From Streptomyces sp. SM10 (GTDB lineage Bacteria; Actinomycetota; Actinomycetes; Streptomycetales; Streptomycetaceae), in assembly GCF_002910915.1 (NCBI RefSeq), contig NZ_NEUF01000132.1:88090-122268 (forward strand): a DNA stretch of 34,179 bases, given 5' to 3'. The notes under the pieces were generated by a model. That model was not told the DNA's origin and did not search any database. It worked only from the letters and a program-made list of their open reading frames with translations. How positions within the stretch are numbered: position 1 is the first letter of the stretch; every line of letters starts with the position of its first letter. A program made the position numbers and the translations under genes. Positions 29,388 to 34,179 of this stretch are shown here, piece after piece.

Positions 29388-31949
29388 ATGACCTCACGAC
29401 GCGTATCCCGGCACGCCCGCACGCGGATGATCGCCGCGACGGCGACCGTATGCGCCCTGTCCGCCGCCCTGTTGACACCGCAGGCCGTTGCCTCCGGAAC
29501 CAGGCCGAACACCGAGACCTACCGACCCCAGTTCCACTACACGCCGCAGAAGAACTGGATGAACGACCCCAACGGACTGGTGTACTACAAGGGCGAGTAC
29601 CACCTCTTCTACCAGTACAACCCCAACGGCAACTCCTGGGGCGACATGTCCTGGGGGCACGCGGTGAGCACCGACCTCATGCACTGGAAGGAACTGCCGC
29701 TCGCCCTGTCCCACGACGACGAGGAGATGGTGTTCTCCGGCAGCGCGGTCATCGACTGGAACAACACCACCGGCTTCGGAACGAAGAAGAACCCGCCCAT
29801 GGTGGCGATCTACACGAGCTACGACAAGAGCACCGGCAGCCAGGCCCAGTCGCTCGCCTACAGCAACGACCGCGGACGTACGTTCACCAAGTACGACGGC
29901 AATCCGGTCATCGACATCGGTTCCAAGGAGTTCCGCGACCCCAAGGTCCAGTGGTACGCGCCGACCAAGAGCTGGCTTATGACGGTGTCGCTGTCCACCG
30001 AGCACAAGGTGCGGTTCTACTCCTCGAAGAACCTCAAGGACTGGGACCTGCTCAGCGAGTTCGGACAGGCCGGGGCGACAGGCGGCGTATGGGAATGCCC
30101 CGACCTGTTCCCTCTCGCGGTCGACGGGGACAAGAAGAACATCAAGTGGGTCCTGGTCGTCAACATCAACCCCGGCGGCATCGCCGGCGGCTCGGGCGCC
30201 CAGTACTTCGTCGGTGATTTCGACGGCACGAAGTTCACCGCCGACGACAAGGGCTCCTACACTCCGCCCACCGGCACCGTCATGCAGGACTTCGAGGGCC
30301 CGGACTTCGGCACATGGACGGCTACCGGCACCGCATTCGGCCAAGGGCCGACGGCCGGCGCGCTGACCGGGCAGGGCCCCGTCAGCGGCTTCGACGGCAA
30401 GGGCCTCGGCAACAGCTTCCACGCGGGTGACGCCGGCACCGGAACGCTCTCCTCCCCGGCCTTCACCGTCGACAGCCCGTACCTCAACTTCAAGATCGCC
30501 GGCGGACGACACCCCCACCAGGCGGGCACCGTGCAGGAACAGGGACCAGTGCCGGAGGGGACGATGCTCGCCGACTTCGAAGGCGGCACCTACGGCGACT
30601 GGACGGTCACGGGCGACGCCTTCGGAACCGCACCGGCCACCGGCAGCCACGCCGGCCAGCAGAAGGTCACGGGCTTCCTCGGCAGCGGTCTGGCCAACTC
30701 GTTCCTGAACGGCGACGCCACGACCGGCAGCCTCACCTCGCCGGAATTCACCATCGACAAGGACTACGTCAACTTCCTCATCGGCGGCGGCAACCATCCC
30801 GCAAGTCAGGCGGAGCCCACCGCCGTCGAGCTCCTCGTCGACGGCAAGGTGGTACGCAGCGCCACCGGACACGACGGCGAAGCCCTCAACTGGGACTCAT
30901 GGGACGTCCGCGAACTCATCGGCAAGAAGGCGCAGGTCAAGATCGTCGACGAGAACACCAGCGGCTGGGGCCACGTCAACGTCGACCACATCGTGCTCGC
31001 CGACACCCAGGCCCAGCCCATTTCGCGCGAGACGGCCGTCAACCTGGTCGTCGACGGCAAGGTCGTCGGCAGCGCAACCGGCTCCAACAGCGAGACACTG
31101 GACTGGGCCTCCATCGACATGCGCCCCTACGCCGGCAAGAAGGCACGGATACAGATCGTCGACATGAACACCGGCGGCTGGGGCCAGATCATGGCCGACC
31201 AGTTCACCGCCGCGGCAACGCCCGCCAGGTCCGCCCTGCAGCGTGCCGATTGGGCCGACTACGGCAAGGACTACTACGCGGCCGTGTCCTGGGAGGACGC
31301 ACCGGGCGACAAGCGGCACATGATCGGCTGGATGAACAACTGGGACTACAGCGGCTCCATTCCGACGTCCCCCTGGCGCAGCGCGCAGAGCATCCCCCGT
31401 GAGATGGCCCTGCGCACCGTGGACGGCCGGATCAAGCTGACCAGCGAGCCGGTGAGGAGTCTGAACTCCCTGCGCGAGGGGCGCCCGGTGGTTTCGGCCG
31501 GCACCACGGTGACCAGCACGTCACGGCCCCTTGGACGCGGCGCCTCCAAGGGCAAAGCACTCGACATCGAGGCGACCTTCTCCCTCAAGGACGCCGAGCG
31601 GTTCGGCATCAAGGTGCGCACCGGTGCCAACGGAGAGGAGACCGTCATCGGATACGACACCACGACGCAGGAGCTGTACGTCGACCGGACCCGCTCCGGC
31701 GCCGTGGACTTCAGCGACACCTTCGCCGGCGTCCAGCGCGCGCCCCTGCACGCCGTGAACGGCAAGGTGGAGCTGCGGATCGTCGTCGACTGGTCATCCG
31801 TCGAGGTCTTCGGAGGCCGCGGCGAAGCAGTGATCACGGACCAGAGCTTTCCCGACCCCTCCAGCCAGGGAGTGGAGGTCTTCGCCGCGAACGGCTCGGT
31901 GAAGCTGGACCACGCCCGCGTCTGGCACCTCAAGTCCTCTCGGAAGTGA
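29388..31949 (+). CDS. Secreted GH32 fructan hydrolase (levanase/inulinase type) with nested accessory modules
   Basis: An 853-aa exported enzyme. A Sec-type signal peptide (residues 1-36) precedes the five-bladed GH32 propeller. Catalytic motifs are WMNDPNG (57-63, nucleophile Asp60), EFRDPKV (Asp184, transition-state stabiliser) and WECPDLF (acid/base Glu236). The propeller is interrupted after about residue 296 by roughly 315 residues, resumes at DWADYGKDYYAAVSW (about 621-635), and is followed by the C-terminal beta-sandwich (about 665-853). The insert has two related modules, one inside the other: outer 297-379 and 549-610, inner 391-540. Such inserts may bind polysaccharide. Length well above the usual 500-550 is explained by it. 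Expected action is release of fructose from levan or inulin outside the cell. It is preceded by a double operator. Confidence 0.93.
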   Translation: MTSRRVSRHARTRMIAATATVCALSAALLTPQAVASGTRPNTETYRPQFHYTPQKNWMNDPNGLVYYKGEYHLFYQYNPNGNSWGDMSWGHAVSTDLMHWKELPLALSHDDEEMVFSGSAVIDWNNTTGFGTKKNPPMVAIYTSYDKSTGSQAQSLAYSNDRGRTFTKYDGNPVIDIGSKEFRDPKVQWYAPTKSWLMTVSLSTEHKVRFYSSKNLKDWDLLSEFGQAGATGGVWECPDLFPLAVDGDKKNIKWVLVVNINPGGIAGGSGAQYFVGDFDGTKFTADDKGSYTPPTGTVMQDFEGPDFGTWTATGTAFGQGPTAGALTGQGPVSGFDGKGLGNSFHAGDAGTGTLSSPAFTVDSPYLNFKIAGGRHPHQAGTVQEQGPVPEGTMLADFEGGTYGDWTVTGDAFGTAPATGSHAGQQKVTGFLGSGLANSFLNGDATTGSLTSPEFTIDKDYVNFLIGGGNHPASQAEPTAVELLVDGKVVRSATGHDGEALNWDSWDVRELIGKKAQVKIVDENTSGWGHVNVDHIVLADTQAQPISRETAVNLVVDGKVVGSATGSNSETLDWASIDMRPYAGKKARIQIVDMNTGGWGQIMADQFTAAATPARSALQRADWADYGKDYYAAVSWEDAPGDKRHMIGWMNNWDYSGSIPTSPWRSAQSIPREMALRTVDGRIKLTSEPVRSLNSLREGRPVVSAGTTVTSTSRPLGRGASKGKALDIEATFSLKDAERFGIKVRTGANGEETVIGYDTTTQELYVDRTRSGAVDFSDTFAGVQRAPLHAVNGKVELRIVVDWSSVEVFGGRGEAVITDQSFPDPSSQGVEVFAANGSVKLDHARVWHLKSSRK

Positions 31950-32275
31950 GGCGAGTGATCCCCGACCGCAATGGGCCGGACGTGACGAAGACCCTGCTCG
32001 CCGAGTTCACCGCCTGCGAAGGAGCGGAGGGCGAGGTTGCACACCTCCTGCGGGAGTACGCCCAGACGGTACGCAAGGAGGTCGGCAACCTGTCCTTCGA
32101 GGTCTACACCAAGGCGTCCAGTCCTCGTGCCTACCTCATCTTCGAGAGGTACCAGGACGAGGCCGCCTTCCAGCGCCACCTCACGGCTCCGTATGCCGAC
32201 CCTTTCAACACAGCCCTCGTCCCGCTGATCGAGGAGGCCGCCTCTCGCCTGATCTTTCTCGATCCCGAGTTCTGA
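31946..32275 (+). CDS. Small ABM-domain (YgiN-like) protein
   Basis: A protein of up to 109 aa with the antibiotic-biosynthesis-monooxygenase/YgiN fold: TKTLLAEFTACEGAEGEVAH, LLREYAQTVRKEVGNLSFEV, YTKASSPRAYLIFERYQDEA, AFQRHLTAPYAD. Such dimeric ferredoxin-like proteins act as quinol oxidases, as monooxygenases, or in aldose metabolism (LsrG/YiiM-like). The function here is unknown. The GTG at 31946 overlaps the fructanase stop; the GTGs at 31955 and 31982 are alternatives, and the domain itself begins near 31982. Its coupling to the fructanase gene suggests regulation by the same operator. Confidence 0.8.
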   Translation: MRRVIPDRNGPDVTKTLLAEFTACEGAEGEVAHLLREYAQTVRKEVGNLSFEVYTKASSPRAYLIFERYQDEAAFQRHLTAPYADPFNTALVPLIEEAASRLIFLDPEF

Positions 32276-32411
32276 CGACATACGCGGACTGCGACGGATG
32301 GCGTCCCGTGGAGTGGTGTAGCCGATCTTGGCGGGGATGTGCGCCTGTTCTGAGCCGTGATGTGCGTCGACTGCCTGCGAATGCTCCCTGAGAACGAGGT
32401 CGGCCACCGTG

Positions 32412-34179
32412 TAAGGGCCTGCCGGGAAACAAGCCGTCGCTTCCGGGATTGTGGCTCGTTGTTGTGGTATGGGGAGATCGGAGGGGATCGAGACCGGGCT
32501 GGCGGCGAAGTTTCAGGCGCTGTTCCCGCACTTGGACGAGCGTCAGCGGCGACTGACCATAGGAGCGGAGGCACGCTCGCTGGGGCATGGCGGGATCAGG
32601 CTCGTCGCTCGCGCGGCGGGGGTGCGTGAGGGCACCGTTTCACGCGGGGCTGCTGAACTTGAGTCCGGTGACGTGCTGTTGGGACGGGTCCGCCGGGTGG
32701 GCGGGGGCCGCAAACGGGCGGTGGACCTGAATCCGGGGCTGCGGCCCGCGCTGCTGGCTTTGGTGGAGCCGAATGTGCGTGGGGATCCGATGTCACCGCT
32801 GCGGTGGACGGTGAAGTCGACGCGGCAGTTGTCCGCCGAGCTGGTCCGGCAGGGCCATCGGGTCTCGGCGGACACGGTGGCGGCGGTGCTGCGCGAGGAG
32901 GGCTTCAGCCTCCAGGGCAACGCCAAGACCACCGAAGGCAAGCAGCACCCGGACCGGGACGGACAGTTCCGCTATATCAACGACCAGGCCAAGGAGTTCC
33001 AGGCAGCAGGCGACCCCGTGATCAGCGTGGACACCAAGAAGAAGGAGCTGGTGGGCAACTACAAGAACGGCGGGCGCGAGTGGCATCGCAAGGGGGAACC
33101 GGTCCGGGTCCGTACTCACGACTTTCCCGACGCCGATCTGGGCAAGGCGATCCCGTACGGAATCTACGACCTGGCCGAGGATGCCGGCTGGGTCAACGTC
33201 GGCACCGATCACGACACCGCAGCGTTCGCCGTCGCCTCCATCCGCCGCTGGTGGCATGCGGCCGGACATGCCGCCTACCCGCACTCCGGACGCCTGCTGA
33301 TCACCGCGGACGCAGGCGGTTCCAACGGACACCGGACCCGCGCCTGGAAGTTCGAGCTGGCCGCCCTGGCCCTCGAGACCGGCCTGGAGATCAGCGTGTC
33401 TCACTTTCCTCCAGGTACTTCAAAATGGAACAAAATTGAGCACCGGCTGTTCTCCCACATCACGATGAACTGGCGAGGCAGGCCGCTGACCAGCCATGAC
33501 GTCATCGTCAACAGCATCGCCGCGACCACCACCCGCACCGGCCTCGCCATCCGGGCCGAGCTCGACACTGCCCTCTATGAGACCGGATTGAGGGTCAGCG
33601 ACGGGCAGATGACCGCCTTGCCGCTGAACCGCCACGACTGGCATGGCGACTGGAACTACACCCTGCGTCCCGAGGAGCACCGTCGGGATGGAATCCCTCC
33701 CGTACTGCCTCAGCTCCAGCCCGGCCCCGGCCGCGCCTGGCTGGTCCACCCGGCCCTGACCGGCATGGACGACGAACGATGGGGCCAGCTCATCGGTGAG
33801 CTGGCGGCGGCCCGCACGGCCCAGCGGGAAGACGACCTACACCAGCGGCGCGGCGGCGACCGGCAGAAGACTCCCGCCGCCGGCCTCTACACCGGCCGGC
33901 GCCCGGGCCTCACTCTCGTCGACCGGCTCCTGGCCACCCTCCTCTACGAGAGGCTCGGGCTTCCCCAGGTCGCCATCGCCCGCCTCTTCGCGGTCGCGCC
34001 CCAGACCATCAACCGGCGCATCCGCAAGACCCACCAACTCCTCGACGAGATCGGGCACATCAACGCCCCGGCCGAGCACCGCCTCGCCACCCTGGACGAC
34101 CTCGCAGACCTCGCCACACAGCTCGGAATCACCCCGCCACCGGAGATCAAGACGGCGAGTTGATAATCGGCAGGCCCTA
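32412..34179. mobile_element. ISAzo13-type insertion sequence reaching the window edge
   Basis: The left end TAAGGGCCTGCCG (32412-32424) and right end CGGCAGGCCCTA (34168-34179) are inverted repeats over at least GGGCCTGCCG. The right end meets the window edge, so the last base or two and the target duplication cannot be seen. The element carries one intact transposase gene. Confidence 0.8.
32469..34163 (+). CDS. ISAzo13-family transposase with C-terminal helix-turn-helix extension
   Basis: A 564-aa transposase from ATG 32469 (a GTG at 32451 would add six residues). The N-terminal DNA-binding part (AKFQALFPHLDERQRRLTIG, VARAAGVREGTVSRG) is followed by the catalytic core: ISVDTKKKELVGNYKNGG (Asp188), LLITADAGGSNGHRT (Asp281) and GTSKWNKIEHRLFSHI (Glu324). 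These are ISAzo13 hallmarks. The core ends around LNRHDWHGDWNYTLRP (about 410). The last 150 residues contain a separate HTH (LLYERLGLPQVAIARLFAVA, PQTINRRIRKTHQLLDEIG) like that at the N-terminus of IS5-type enzymes, plus a Leu-rich tail. All key residues are present, so it may be active. Confidence 0.9.
   Translation: MGRSEGIETGLAAKFQALFPHLDERQRRLTIGAEARSLGHGGIRLVARAAGVREGTVSRGAAELESGDVLLGRVRRVGGGRKRAVDLNPGLRPALLALVEPNVRGDPMSPLRWTVKSTRQLSAELVRQGHRVSADTVAAVLREEGFSLQGNAKTTEGKQHPDRDGQFRYINDQAKEFQAAGDPVISVDTKKKELVGNYKNGGREWHRKGEPVRVRTHDFPDADLGKAIPYGIYDLAEDAGWVNVGTDHDTAAFAVASIRRWWHAAGHAAYPHSGRLLITADAGGSNGHRTRAWKFELAALALETGLEISVSHFPPGTSKWNKIEHRLFSHITMNWRGRPLTSHDVIVNSIAATTTRTGLAIRAELDTALYETGLRVSDGQMTALPLNRHDWHGDWNYTLRPEEHRRDGIPPVLPQLQPGPGRAWLVHPALTGMDDERWGQLIGELAAARTAQREDDLHQRRGGDRQKTPAAGLYTGRRPGLTLVDRLLATLLYERLGLPQVAIARLFAVAPQTINRRIRKTHQLLDEIGHINAPAEHRLATLDDLADLATQLGITPPPEIKTAS

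Overview
The window is high-GC actinobacterial DNA, almost certainly from a Streptomyces or close relative. Coding frames carry strong third-position G/C, GTG starts are common, and there are Streptomyces-type lipoproteins, a Tat-exported protein, actinobacterial-type IS elements and several LacI/TetR regulators. Products were assigned from motifs and family knowledge only; no database search was run.

Layout. (1) 1-307: a heptamer tandem repeat, then two adjacent LacI-type operators. (2) 323-8490: LacI regulator, FAD-dependent oxidoreductase, HyuA-like hydantoinase/oxoprolinase, a small unknown protein and a multi-pass permease in one tight operon, followed by a Tat-exported beta-propeller protein. 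(3) 8591-9426: a mini-cupin (minus strand) and a Cys-rich 74-aa protein. (4) 9736-12649: an EspC/WXG100-like small protein, a 527-aa protein with helical N-terminus and papain/C39-like C-terminal domain (C357/H475/N491), an overlapping chagasin-like lipoprotein and a small unknown protein. I read this as a type VII-exported cysteine-peptidase effector with a cognate chagasin-type inhibitor, the most interesting locus here. (5) 12861-16508: TetR regulator, SMP-30-like lipoprotein and a divergent Baeyer-Villiger monooxygenase, with a 26-bp inverted repeat between the last two; a plausible ketone-to-lactone-to-hydroxyacid module. (6) 16683-19667: a frameshifted DUF6215-type membrane protein, a DUF3048 lipoprotein and a MarR-like regulator. 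(7) 19685-23850: a deleted IS3 remnant, poorly known genes and an IS5-type element. (8) 23904-32275: a fructan/fructose regulon (LacI repressor, ABC importer, PfkB sugar kinase, secreted GH32 fructanase, small ABM-domain protein) with matching 32-bp double operators before the binding-protein gene and the fructanase gene. (9) 32412-34179: an ISAzo13-type element ending at the window edge.

How the genes work together. In the fructan regulon the exported GH32 enzyme would release fructose from levan or inulin, the binding protein/permease/ATPase would import it and the PfkB kinase would phosphorylate it. The LacI protein at the end of the ABC operon is the obvious candidate for the double operators. 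The GH32 enzyme carries an unusual nested duplication: one accessory module sits inside a second copy, and both sit inside the catalytic propeller. No rRNA, tRNA or CRISPR array was seen.
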